Shown one piece after another: positions 34,825 to 42,666 of a DNA stretch of 64,000 nt. The stretch's first letter is position 1. Each line of letters begins with the position of its first letter. Below the pieces are notes generated by a model that worked only from the letters and a program-made list of their open reading frames with translations, was not told the origin of the DNA and did no database searches. Both the position numbers and the translations under genes were made by a program. This stretch comes from Vibrio cortegadensis (lineage in GTDB: Bacteria > Pseudomonadota > Gammaproteobacteria > Enterobacterales > Vibrionaceae): NCBI RefSeq assembly GCF_024347395.1, contig NZ_AP025472.1, positions 1,798,001 through 1,862,000 of the forward strand, given 5' to 3'.

Positions 34825-35322
34825 ATGAATAAATATCTTATTTTATGTGTCGATGATGAAAGAGAAGTTCTAGACAGTGTGTTACAAGATCTTGCTCCAT
34901 TCGAAGATAGCTTTGTTGTGGAAGGTGCTGAATCTGTTTCTGAAGCTCGTAATGTTATCCAAGAAATGTCCGACGAAGGTATTAAGCTTGCTCTTATTTT
35001 GTGTGACCACATCATGCCAGAGCAGACAGGCATCAGCTTCTTGATCGAGCTGAACCAAAATAAGCAGACCAAAAATGCGCGTAAAATTTTACTCACTGGG
35101 CAAGCTGGTCTCGAAGATACGATTGAAGCGGTTAACCACTCATGCTTAGACTTCTATATCGCCAAACCATGGTACGGAGATAAACTTCGAGAAACATTAA
35201 TCGAGCAGTTAACTGATTACATGATCAAGCATGATGATAATCTAATGTCTTGGGCATCGGCTTTAAACACTGAAAAGATATTTAATGCTATTGCTGAAAA
35301 TCGCATTAACTTTGGAGAATAG
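34825..35322 (+). CDS. Single-domain response regulator (CheY-like, no output domain)
   Basis: A 165-residue receiver with D10/D11, phosphoacceptor D61 (LILCDHIMPEQTG), T91 (LLTGQA) and K114 (IAKPW), all intact. A roughly 40-residue helical tail (LTDYMIKHDDNLMSWASALNTEKIFNAIAENRINFGE) has no DNA-binding or enzyme motif. It starts 10 bp after the kinase gene with a strong ribosome site (AAGGAG). Its first 75 residues align with the degenerate receiver of that kinase, suggesting duplication. Output is likely by protein contact or phosphotransfer. Confidence 0.9.
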   Translation: MNKYLILCVDDEREVLDSVLQDLAPFEDSFVVEGAESVSEARNVIQEMSDEGIKLALILCDHIMPEQTGISFLIELNQNKQTKNARKILLTGQAGLEDTIEAVNHSCLDFYIAKPWYGDKLRETLIEQLTDYMIKHDDNLMSWASALNTEKIFNAIAENRINFGE

Positions 35323-35340
35323 TGACATTATTAGGGTAAG

Positions 35341-35356
35341 TGGCACTTTATTTGCT
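35341..35356 (+). promoter_or_regulatory. Candidate sigma-54 (RpoN) promoter
   Basis: TGGCAC, five bases, TTGCT: the -24 GG and -12 GC are at the exact required spacing. Transcription would start near 35367, leaving a leader of about 130 nt before the small outer-membrane protein. That leader contains a 9-bp inverted repeat (TGACATTTT at 35383-35391 and AAAATGTCA at 35420-35428). Confidence 0.6.
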
Positions 35357-35498
35357 AGTTTTTTGAGTAAACGACAAAACAATGACATTTTTTATGATGA
35401 CCTTTTCTTTTTATGCATTAAAATGTCAGGTAATAATTTGACGATTTAGAGATTAGCTTTAAATCAAAGATTTAACTCGATAAAGGTTTACCGTTATT

Positions 35499-36041
35499 AT
35501 GCGCAAAACATTACTTGCAGCAGCATTGTTGCTGGCATCAAACCACGCTCTTGCACAAGAAGATCCAAACCAATCAATGAGCAACTTTAGCTATGATTAC
35601 TTAGAAGCTCGTATTGGCGCAAGCCCTGTTACATTCGGTGCCGCTATGAGTAAATCTGTGCACCCAAATGCTCACGTTATTGGCCGTATCGATTCTGAAT
35701 TTGACGGTGACTTTGATTCCGCTGTTGGTTTCGGCTTTCATGCTCCAATCAACAATTGGGCTGATATGACCGGCTCTATGTTAATGCGCGTTGCACAGCC
35801 AAGTGATAAAAGCAGTGCAGATGTTGGCATGGAGTTAAACCTAGGAGTGCGTCAATGGCTTGGTCCACAACTTGAAGTTGGTGGCAGTGGTGGTTACGTA
35901 TCTATTGATGATAACGATGATTGGATTGCTTCAGCTTACGTTAGGTTCCATTCAACAGAATTGTTCTCTGTTGGCGCAGAAGCTCGAATTAATGATTTCT
36001 ACGGCGACCAAGCGATGTTCACAACACGCTTTAAGTTTTAA
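35499..36041 (+). CDS. Small outer-membrane beta-barrel-like protein
   Basis: A 180-residue exported protein with signal peptide MRKTLLAAALLLASNHALA. The mature part shows alternating polar/hydrophobic strands (YLEARIGASPVTFGAAMS, SAVGFGFHAPINNWADMTGSMLMRV). It ends with Phe (FTTRFKF), the usual signal for barrel insertion by BamA. No specific family is recognised. It follows the receiver gene by 176 bp, behind a sigma-54-like promoter. The stop codon lies in an 18-bp tandem duplication. Confidence 0.75.
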   Translation: MRKTLLAAALLLASNHALAQEDPNQSMSNFSYDYLEARIGASPVTFGAAMSKSVHPNAHVIGRIDSEFDGDFDSAVGFGFHAPINNWADMTGSMLMRVAQPSDKSSADVGMELNLGVRQWLGPQLEVGGSGGYVSIDDNDDWIASAYVRFHSTELFSVGAEARINDFYGDQAMFTTRFKF

Positions 36042-36068
36042 ATAACGACAAAGTTTTAAATAACGACA
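36033..36068 (+). repeat. Perfect 18-bp tandem duplication across a stop codon
   Basis: The unit AAGTTTTAAATAACGACA occurs at 36033-36050 and again at 36051-36068. The first copy contains the last two sense codons (Lys-Phe) and the TAA of the outer-membrane protein, so the second copy restates them just downstream. Confidence 0.95.
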
Positions 36069-36121
36069 AGCTTTACATCGTTATTGATTTAAACAGCGTG
36101 TTTGCCATATACAATTGTTAT

Positions 36122-36154
36122 AAAAAAACCGAGGAAGTGTCCTCGGTTTTTTTT
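36122..36154. terminator. Bidirectional terminator between the outer-membrane protein gene and tfoX
   Basis: A 14-bp stem (36122-36135 with 36140-36153, loop AGTG) has A-runs on one side and T-runs on the other, serving both convergent genes. Confidence 0.93.
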
Positions 36155-36177
36155 CGTCGATTTTTTGTCTACTGATC

Positions 36178-36759
36178 TTATTCGCAAAACTCTAATAACT
36201 GGCGTTTTCTTGGCTCTTGAATCAACTTCCAATGAATTCCGTCAATGGCCCCTGCAAATTTCCATAGCAATTTGATATCAACATCATTCCCATACGCTTT
36301 TTTAACTTTACGAAAGACGTCAGAAGCACCCAATTCCATAAATGTAGAAACATCATCGACACCGGCCTTTTTCACCATTCTTTCAAGGGTTAATTGCATG
36401 TTAGGGAGATCTCGAAGACGACGGCTCGCGGATGATTTTTGGTAATTTCTTTGCCTAACGGAGTAATTAATAGACTCTTCAACGATTGAATGTAGCTCAC
36501 GATGATCCGCTGTAAATAAGTGAGTAATGTCATAATAGTTTACTGTTGCGGTCGTCTGTTTTTTAACATGGCGATACTTCTCGCAACCTAGCACTTTCAG
36601 TTTTTCGTCGAGTTCATGGCCACCACGGATAAAGATAGAGTCATTACTGATGAGTGCGTACATCGCCTCATCCATAAAGAGGCCGATACCACCAAACATA
36701 GAACGTTTTTGGGAAGTACCAAACTGCTCTATATAATTATAAAAATTGTGCCCTGTCAT
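36178..36759 (-). CDS. tfoX: Competence regulator TfoX
   Basis: A 193-residue protein with the TfoX N-terminal domain (SMFGGIGLFMDEAMYALISNDSIFIRGG) and C-terminal domain (RLRDLPNMQLTLERMVKKAGVDDVSTFMELGASDVFRKVKKAYG). In vibrios TfoX is the chitin-induced activator of natural transformation, and its paralogue TfoY affects motility and type VI secretion. I favour TfoX because the neighbours match the V. cholerae tfoX locus as I recall it and because no c-di-GMP riboswitch, the hallmark of tfoY leaders, is visible upstream. AAGGA precedes the ATG. A near-perfect CRP site lies about 206 bp upstream. Confidence 0.85.
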   Translation of the reverse strand: MTGHNFYNYIEQFGTSQKRSMFGGIGLFMDEAMYALISNDSIFIRGGHELDEKLKVLGCEKYRHVKKQTTATVNYYDITHLFTADHRELHSIVEESINYSVRQRNYQKSSASRRLRDLPNMQLTLERMVKKAGVDDVSTFMELGASDVFRKVKKAYGNDVDIKLLWKFAGAIDGIHWKLIQEPRKRQLLEFCE

Positions 36760-37136
36760 ATCTATTGATCCTTAATCTGAATTACCCCGATTAGTTATGA
36801 TCACCAGATAGCAGCTTGTAATTTTCGCGAAAAATTTTATAAATCAATTAGTTGTATAATAATTATTATTTAGCATAGATGCTATTATGGGTACCAATGA
36901 TACTTAACAAAACAAATTAAGTCTGGTCACAGCTCACATCAAACAAATCTCAACGGCCTATAAATGTGATAACAAGCACATTACATATTAAATCAATGCA
37001 GTGTTTCTCTAACACGATACAAAAAAAACACCATCCTAATTATTGATACAATACTTAATTTGCTTCTCATTCTATTGCGTTAAACCAAGCGTTAAAGGTA
37101 CACTGTGTTCATATAAAGCCTTCGGTACTTTTCTCT
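36760..37136. promoter_or_regulatory. Divergent tfoX / HDOD control region (377 bp)
   Basis: AT-rich and without ORFs. It contains one clear CRP site (36962-36983) and a palindromic ATAATAATTATTAT stretch (from about 36855) that may belong to the tfoX promoter. No GEMM riboswitch was found on either strand. Confidence 0.6.
36962..36983. promoter_or_regulatory. CRP-cAMP binding site in the tfoX/HDOD intergenic region
   Basis: The core TGTGA-N6-GCACA (36965-36980) with flanks AAA and TTA matches the 22-bp CRP consensus at nearly every conserved position. Direct CRP control of tfoX has been reported in vibrios. Confidence 0.8.
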
Positions 37137-38057
37137 ATGGAACACCTCTCTTTTTACTGGTTACCGCACAATGAATCACAGCTTCTTAAAGGGTTAGAAA
37201 CTGAATTTGCTCAGCTTGTCGAGCAATCCATTAGTTCAGGAAAGATATCTCTTCCTCCAATCCCAGATGTGGTCTTAAAAATCCAACAATTATGTACTTT
37301 TGAAGCGACAGGTATTTCAGAAATTGCAGAGTGTTTGCTGGAAGACCCAGGGTTAACTGCGGTTGTAATTCGTATCGCTAATTCTGTTGTTTTTAACCGC
37401 CGTAATATCACTTGCCATGACTTGATGACTGCGGTATCTCGACTAGGCATCTTACGAGTAAGAGATATCGTTACCGCCCAAGCGATTGAACAGCTCAAGC
37501 ATAGCGTCAATCTCACCAACGAATGCAGCGCGATTCTATCTCAAAGTGCTCATGTTTCTCGCGAACTCGGGGCAACGATGGTACTAGTAACCAACGAATT
37601 CAAACGCCGAGCTCCTGATCAACATTCGAATTTAGAACACGAGAAAGCACTACTGGTTGGGCTTCTTGCGGATATTGGCCTATTTTGCTTGGTTAATGAG
37701 TACCATCACTATTTAGAAAATGGCAATTATTTGGATCAAGACCTTGCGATGCAGATCTTCCAAAGTCGATGTGCTATTACTAGCAAACAGGTGCTAAAAC
37801 GTTGGGGCTTCGACGTTGATTTTATTGAAGTCGCATCAAATGAACCTTCTTCTGCCGAGCACTCCAATGTCTCTTACCTCGATATCGCTCGAATATCTAA
37901 TCATTTATTGATGTTTAGAAGTGAAGATGAAAATATTGATGAACATGAAGTTGAATTCGATCTCGTTGGGGCTGAAATACTTTATGAATTAAGCAATTTA
38001 AGCGAAGAAGTTTTCAGATCTAAGATTCAGGATGTAATCAACACAAGCGGCTTCTAA
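37137..38057 (+). CDS. HDOD-domain signalling protein
   Basis: A 306-residue cytoplasmic protein whose residues about 30-240 form an HDOD domain: SLPPIPDVVLKIQQLC, LLEDPGLTAVVIRIANSVVF, LMTAVSRLGILRVRDIVTAQA and LVGLLADIGLFCL (which retains D but lacks the HD phosphodiesterase pair). Such proteins act in signalling without known enzyme activity. It is divergent from tfoX and shares its CRP-containing region. lysO follows 27 bp later, suggesting co-transcription. Confidence 0.85.
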   Translation: MEHLSFYWLPHNESQLLKGLETEFAQLVEQSISSGKISLPPIPDVVLKIQQLCTFEATGISEIAECLLEDPGLTAVVIRIANSVVFNRRNITCHDLMTAVSRLGILRVRDIVTAQAIEQLKHSVNLTNECSAILSQSAHVSRELGATMVLVTNEFKRRAPDQHSNLEHEKALLVGLLADIGLFCLVNEYHHYLENGNYLDQDLAMQIFQSRCAITSKQVLKRWGFDVDFIEVASNEPSSAEHSNVSYLDIARISNHLLMFRSEDENIDEHEVEFDLVGAEILYELSNLSEEVFRSKIQDVINTSGF

Positions 38058-38084
38058 ATAAACAACAAGGATGGTTAATCAACA

Positions 38085-38990
38085 ATGTTTACAGGGATGA
38101 TTTTCATTTTTGCCCCACTGGTGGTGGGGTATCTATTTTCCATATCAAAACAGTCAGTGTTAAATGTCATCAATAAAGCTACTTCATATTTAGTATATGT
38201 CATTCTAGCTTTGATGGGATTAAGCCTTGCTGCACTTGATAATCTCAGTGAAAATTTACAAGTCATTTTACAGTTCACAGGAACTTTCTTTATCTGCTTA
38301 AGCGTATGTAACTTGGCAGGGCTTCCTCTGATCGACAAATTAATGCCTATCCAAACAGACCAATCCAATACTAAGTTGCCACTATCAAGTATGGCACTAG
38401 AATCACTTAAACTTATTCTTGTTGTCGGTAGCGGTCTCATCATAGGGTTATTGCTTCCAATCGACCTATCTTGGGTAGACACCGCGAGTGAGTGGATCTT
38501 GTTTATTTTACTGTTTTTTATTGGCATTCAATTAAGAAACAGTGGCTTAACGTTACGACAAATTCTGCTCAACAAACACGGAATGGTCATTGCTCTTGTG
38601 GTTGTCGGAACTTCGATGATTGGAGGTATTATCGCCTCATTCATTCTGGACATTCCAATGGCTCGTGGTCTAGCAATGGCATCCGGTTTTGGTTGGTATT
38701 CACTCGCAGGTATTTTAATGGGTGATGCTTTTGGCCCGGTTTATGGTGGGGCCTCCTTTATGATTGAACTACTTAGAGAACTTGTCTCTTTAGTACTTAT
38801 CCCTCTATTTATTCGTAGCGCACCATGCACCTCTATCGGCTATGCTGGGGCGACAGCGATGGACTTTACCTTACCCGTGATCCAAACAACTGGCGGCGTC
38901 AGATGTGTTCCGATAGCCATCGTAAGTGGTTTTATTTTAAGTATTTTAGTCCCAATAATGATGTTGTTCTTTGTTTCACTTGCTAGCTAG
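38085..38990 (+). CDS. lysO: Lysine exporter LysO (DUF340)
   Basis: A 301-residue inner-membrane protein with about eight helices, of the LysO/YbjE family that exports L-lysine (and thialysine) in E. coli. Family features include GYLFSISKQSVLNVINKATSYLVYVILALMGLSLA, the GIQLRNSGLTLRQILLN loop and ASGFGWYSLAGILMGDAFGPVYGGASFMIELLRELVSL near the end. Length matches the E. coli protein. AAGGA lies before the start. It may be co-transcribed with the HDOD gene. Confidence 0.9.
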   Translation: MFTGMIFIFAPLVVGYLFSISKQSVLNVINKATSYLVYVILALMGLSLAALDNLSENLQVILQFTGTFFICLSVCNLAGLPLIDKLMPIQTDQSNTKLPLSSMALESLKLILVVGSGLIIGLLLPIDLSWVDTASEWILFILLFFIGIQLRNSGLTLRQILLNKHGMVIALVVVGTSMIGGIIASFILDIPMARGLAMASGFGWYSLAGILMGDAFGPVYGGASFMIELLRELVSLVLIPLFIRSAPCTSIGYAGATAMDFTLPVIQTTGGVRCVPIAIVSGFILSILVPIMMLFFVSLAS

Positions 38991-39064
38991 ATCGCATGAA
39001 TTTGTATTCAGATCTATTACAATACGCAAAAAATAATAATCAAAATAATTCAAAAGGAATCACT

Positions 39065-39577
39065 ATGAAACGCTTTATTATCGGAATGCTTCTCGCCTCC
39101 TCTTCAACCATAAGTCTAGCTTCTGATACTCAATGCTTAACTGGAAAATATGACGCTTATATTGATGCTTCGCTAACTTGGTATCAAGATCTTGTCGACT
39201 TAACATCAGCTCAATATCCAGATCTAAATGAAGTCGGAGAATGGTTTTTAGAGGGACGTAAACATCACTTCGAACTTAATCGTGCAGCCGTTCATTACTA
39301 CCTTAAAAATGATTCGAGTAAAGTCGCGACTGAACAACCAATTGAAGCTTGGTTGCAATTAGAGCAGAAAGATATCAAAGAGTTAGCTTCTAATGACAAT
39401 GCACTAGGCAAGATTGCGACTTCAACTTTCAATGACCGCCAATCAACTCCGCACGATAAAAACTATGAGTTAAGATCCGCTTTTGCTGACCTTCTTAGCC
39501 ACCCAAAAAACATTGATAGTGCGTTAAACAAGTACAATCAAGCGATCAAAACCGTCGAAAATACAGTATGTAAATAG
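39065..39577 (+). CDS. Secreted hypothetical protein (170 aa)
   Basis: No family recognised. The ATG at 39065 (MKRFIIGMLLASSSTISLAS) has AAAAGGA upstream and starts a signal peptide; a longer reading from 38996 is not supported. The mature protein is helical and charged, with one Cys near each end (TQCLTGKY and ENTVCK), which could form a disulfide. It resembles conserved Vibrio proteins of unknown function. A hairpin terminator follows. Confidence 0.7.
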   Translation: MKRFIIGMLLASSSTISLASDTQCLTGKYDAYIDASLTWYQDLVDLTSAQYPDLNEVGEWFLEGRKHHFELNRAAVHYYLKNDSSKVATEQPIEAWLQLEQKDIKELASNDNALGKIATSTFNDRQSTPHDKNYELRSAFADLLSHPKNIDSALNKYNQAIKTVENTVCK

Positions 39578-39631
39578 GCTATCATCCTCTTTACCACATC
39601 ATTTGCTGGAAAATTCGTTTTCATAATTAAG

Positions 39632-39657
39632 ACGGGACATTGTTCCCGTTTTCGTTT
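39632..39657 (+). terminator. Terminator after the 170-residue secreted protein
   Basis: ACGGGA (39632-39637) pairs with TCCCGT (39644-39649), followed by TTTCGTTT. A short stem. Confidence 0.65.
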
Positions 39658-39705
39658 AAATTATCTCGCTCGCGCTTTTAAATAATAGAAAAATAACTAG
39701 CTGCT

Positions 39706-41349
39706 ATGGTATCGGAACAAAAAACTGTTGACGTAAATTTCGAAAGCTTACTTCGAATTTTCACTGTCCCAGAAGGACCTGATTCAACGTTAACTCAAAT
39801 CGAAGAAAAACTTTCCCAAAATCTTAATCAATTCTTACGTGAACATATCGTCGCGGAAGAGAAGCCATTACTCGAAATCGAGAAAGATTTTTCTAATGCT
39901 CATATCCCAGAGCAACCTGAGTTTGTCTCTGAACATACTGAACACTTGCTAGATTCTCTCGTCGCGCATTCTGTACATACTGCATCTCCAAGTTTTATTG
40001 GGCACATGACCTCTGCTCTGCCCTATTTCTTAATGCCGCTATCTAAGATCATGATTGCGCTAAACCAAAACTTGGTAAAAATCGAAACCTCTAAAGCTTT
40101 CACTCCTCTTGAACGCCAAGTTCTGGGTATGCTTCATCGTCTTATCTATCAGCAAGAAGATAAGTTTTATTCTCGATGGATGCACAGTTCGAATCACTCA
40201 TTAGGTGCGTTTTGTTCTGGTGGCACCATTGCGAACATCACCGCTCTTTGGGTTGCACGTAACAATGCTTTACGAGCGGAAGGTTCATTCAAAGGTGTCG
40301 AAAAAGAGGGCTTATTCCGTGCAATGAAACACTATGGCTATGAAGGTTTAGCCATCTTAGTTTCAGAACGTGGTCACTACTCGCTTAAAAAAGCGGCCGA
40401 TGTTCTTGGGATTGGCCAAGATAGTCTTATTGCGATCAAGACCGATCACCACAACCGAATTTGTCCACAAGCACTGGATGAAAAAATGAGCGAGCTAAAG
40501 GCTAATAAGATATTGCCATTTGCTACCATTGGTGTCGCGGGCACAACAGAAACCGGCAATATTGACCCGTTGAAAGAAATGGCTGCTATATGTAGAAAAC
40601 ATGACTGCCATTTCCATGTTGATGCCGCTTGGGGTGGCGCAACGTTAATGTCGAATTCTCATCGTTCGCTGCTTGATGGCATCGAAGAGGCGGACTCAGT
40701 CACCATTGACGCTCACAAACAGCTTTATATTCCAATGGGTGCAGGAATGGTGCTGTTTAAAGATCCTGACGCAATGATGGCTATCGAACATCACGCTCAG
40801 TATATTCTTAGAAAAGGCTCTAAAGATTTAGGCAGTCATACTCTTGAAGGCTCACGTTCAGGTATGGCAATGCTTGTTTATGCCAGCATGCATATTATCG
40901 GGCGACCGGGTTACGAACTTTTAATTAATGAAAGTATTGAAAAAGCCCAATATTTCGCAGAGCTTATTCAACAGCAACAAGATTTTGAGTTAGTTTCTCA
41001 GCCTGAGCTGTGCTTACTGACCTACCGCTATCTTCCTCAAGACGTAAAACAAGCCTTGTTGATTGCGGATAAAGGAAGTAAGAAAAAGCTCAACAACTTG
41101 ATCAATGAGCTGACCAAGTTCGTTCAGAAGAAGCAGCGTGAGACTGGAAAATCATTTGTGTCCAGAACTCAACTCAATCCTGAGCAATGGGATGAGCTCA
41201 ATACCATCGTATTTAGAGTGGTATTGGCAAACCCATTAACCACCCACGACATTCTTCAATCGGTTCTTGTTGAACAGAGACAAATCGCCTCTTTAGCACC
41301 TAAATTAATGGCTAAAATTCAGCAATTAACGCAAGAAATCCTCGCTTAA
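39706..41349 (+). CDS. panP: PLP-dependent aspartate 1-decarboxylase PanP
   Basis: A 547-residue cytoplasmic group II PLP decarboxylase. The cofactor Asp (HVDAAWGG, D306) and Schiff-base Lys (TIDAHKQLYIPMG, K338) are clear. By length, N-terminus and Vibrio context it is PanP, which makes beta-alanine from aspartate for pantothenate/CoA in bacteria lacking the pyruvoyl enzyme PanD. Older annotations call it glutamate decarboxylase. The long N-terminal region (about 90 residues) before TASPSFIGHMTSALP is typical. No gad-type transporter is next to it, which argues against an acid-resistance GAD role. Confidence 0.88.
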   Translation: MVSEQKTVDVNFESLLRIFTVPEGPDSTLTQIEEKLSQNLNQFLREHIVAEEKPLLEIEKDFSNAHIPEQPEFVSEHTEHLLDSLVAHSVHTASPSFIGHMTSALPYFLMPLSKIMIALNQNLVKIETSKAFTPLERQVLGMLHRLIYQQEDKFYSRWMHSSNHSLGAFCSGGTIANITALWVARNNALRAEGSFKGVEKEGLFRAMKHYGYEGLAILVSERGHYSLKKAADVLGIGQDSLIAIKTDHHNRICPQALDEKMSELKANKILPFATIGVAGTTETGNIDPLKEMAAICRKHDCHFHVDAAWGGATLMSNSHRSLLDGIEEADSVTIDAHKQLYIPMGAGMVLFKDPDAMMAIEHHAQYILRKGSKDLGSHTLEGSRSGMAMLVYASMHIIGRPGYELLINESIEKAQYFAELIQQQQDFELVSQPELCLLTYRYLPQDVKQALLIADKGSKKKLNNLINELTKFVQKKQRETGKSFVSRTQLNPEQWDELNTIVFRVVLANPLTTHDILQSVLVEQRQIASLAPKLMAKIQQLTQEILA

Positions 41350-41362
41350 TAGCAATTTGAAA

Positions 41363-41399
41363 TTACACCAAAATGAAAATTTATTTCGTTTTGGTGTAA
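41363..41399. terminator. Hairpin after panP
   Basis: TTACACCAAAA (41363-41373) pairs perfectly with TTTTGGTGTAA (41389-41399), and the stem can extend inward. No T-run follows, so termination is likely but not certain. Confidence 0.55.
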
Positions 41400-41673
41400 C
41401 AAATACATCAGCCTCGTGCTAGAAAAGCCTATTTTTTTCCACTTAGCCTCCAATTCTGTAGTTTTCCCAAAATATTGTTTGAGGTTTGTCATATTCTAGC
41501 CAATTGGTTTCGACTTTTGTTATAGGCTAAGCACAGTTACGTTTATACTATTTTTATGGTGCTGGTTTGCTCTTGTCATTAAATATTCACCTAGCTCTGC
41601 TAGTGATGATAACTTCTGATTCAGAAGTAATGGCAAAAACCAGCAAGTTGTTCTCTACGCCCTCGTGAACACT
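41400..41673. promoter_or_regulatory. hexR upstream region
   Basis: AT-rich leader and promoter region of hexR. I looked for a HexR-type TGTAAT-ATTACA palindrome and did not find a convincing one. No ORF. Confidence 0.35.
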
Positions 41674-42528
41674 ATGAATACATTAGAAAAAATACAAAAA
41701 AATCTAGAAAATTTTAGCAAATCTGAGCGAAAAGTAGCTGAAGTTATCATGGCGTCGCCCCAAACAGCAATCCACTCTAGTATTGCGACACTAGCCAAAA
41801 TGGCTGATGTCAGTGAACCTACAGTTAACCGATTCTGTCGTCGTCTTGATACTAAAGGTTTCCCAGACTTTAAATTGCACCTTGCACAAAGCCTTGCGAA
41901 TGGAACGCCTTATGTAAACCGTAACGTTGAAGAAGATGACGGTCCTGATGCTTACACGCATAAGATCTTTGAATCGACAATGGCGTGTTTAGATGTAGCG
42001 AAAAATAGCATCGACTCTATGCAGATAAATCGTGCTATGGATTTGCTCACTCAAGCTAAACGAATTTCATTCTTTGGTCTTGGAGCTTCTTCTGCTGTTG
42101 CAAAAGATGCACAGAATAAGTTCATTCGCTTCAATATCCCAATCACTTGTTTTGAAGATATTGTCATGCAACGTATGAGCTGCATAAATTGCAGTGATAA
42201 CGATGTGATTGTCCTTATCTCTCATACTGGTCGTACGAAAAGCCAAGTTGAAGTTGCGAATCTCGCTCGTGAAAACGGTGCAACTGTCATTGCTATTACA
42301 GCAAAAGATTCACCTCTTGATAAAGCGAGCTCACTGTCTATTTCACTTGATGTACCTGAAGATACTGACGTTTATATGCCAATGGCAAGCCGTGTAGTAC
42401 AGATGACGGTCATTGATGTGCTAGCGACAGGTTTTACTCTTCGTCGTGGATCTGGTTTTCGTGACAACTTAAAGCGAGTTAAAGATTCTCTTAAAGATTC
42501 TCGCTACGATAAGATGTCGCAATTTTAA
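41674..42528 (+). CDS. hexR: RpiR-family central-carbon regulator HexR
   Basis: A 284-residue transcription factor. The N-terminal helix-turn-helix (SIATLAKMADVSEPTVNRFCRRLDTKGFPDFKLHLAQSL) is followed by a SIS sugar-phosphate domain (RISFFGLGASSAVAKDAQNKF and VIVLISHTGRTKSQVEVANLARENGATVIAITA). HexR senses KDPG and controls Entner-Doudoroff, glycolytic and gluconeogenic genes. The ATG at 41674 (MNTLEKIQKNLENFS) matches HexR N-termini; a GTG at 41665 would add three residues. A terminator follows. Confidence 0.93.
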   Translation: MNTLEKIQKNLENFSKSERKVAEVIMASPQTAIHSSIATLAKMADVSEPTVNRFCRRLDTKGFPDFKLHLAQSLANGTPYVNRNVEEDDGPDAYTHKIFESTMACLDVAKNSIDSMQINRAMDLLTQAKRISFFGLGASSAVAKDAQNKFIRFNIPITCFEDIVMQRMSCINCSDNDVIVLISHTGRTKSQVEVANLARENGATVIAITAKDSPLDKASSLSISLDVPEDTDVYMPMASRVVQMTVIDVLATGFTLRRGSGFRDNLKRVKDSLKDSRYDKMSQF

Positions 42529-42550
42529 GATTCCAATGACTAACACAAGC

Positions 42551-42600
42551 GAGTCTCAACATATTAGTATGTTCAATAATATGTCGAGACTCACTTTTTT
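42551..42600 (+). terminator. Terminator of hexR
   Basis: GAGTCTC and GAGACTC flank a second helix (ACATAT/ATATGT) with one mismatch between, followed by a run of T. Confidence 0.85.
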
Positions 42601-42666
42601 ATCTTTGCACTGTACGCCTACAATTTATCTATCTCCAAGCCGTTAGCCTCCAGCTCCCTGATAGCA

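Noticed and set aside
36855..36868. ATAATAATTATTAT palindrome as a Fur box at tfoX
   Set aside because: Only about 12 of 19 consensus matches and explained by AT-richness.
36760..36900. c-di-GMP (GEMM-I) riboswitch upstream of the TfoX-family gene
   Set aside because: No conserved GEMM core was seen on the minus strand; its absence is one reason to call the gene tfoX and not tfoY.
38075..38527. 150-residue minus-strand ORF within lysO
   Set aside because: Antisense shadow of a membrane-protein gene with no recognisable features.
41400..41673. HexR autoregulatory operator
   Set aside because: No TGTAAT-ATTACA-type palindrome found.
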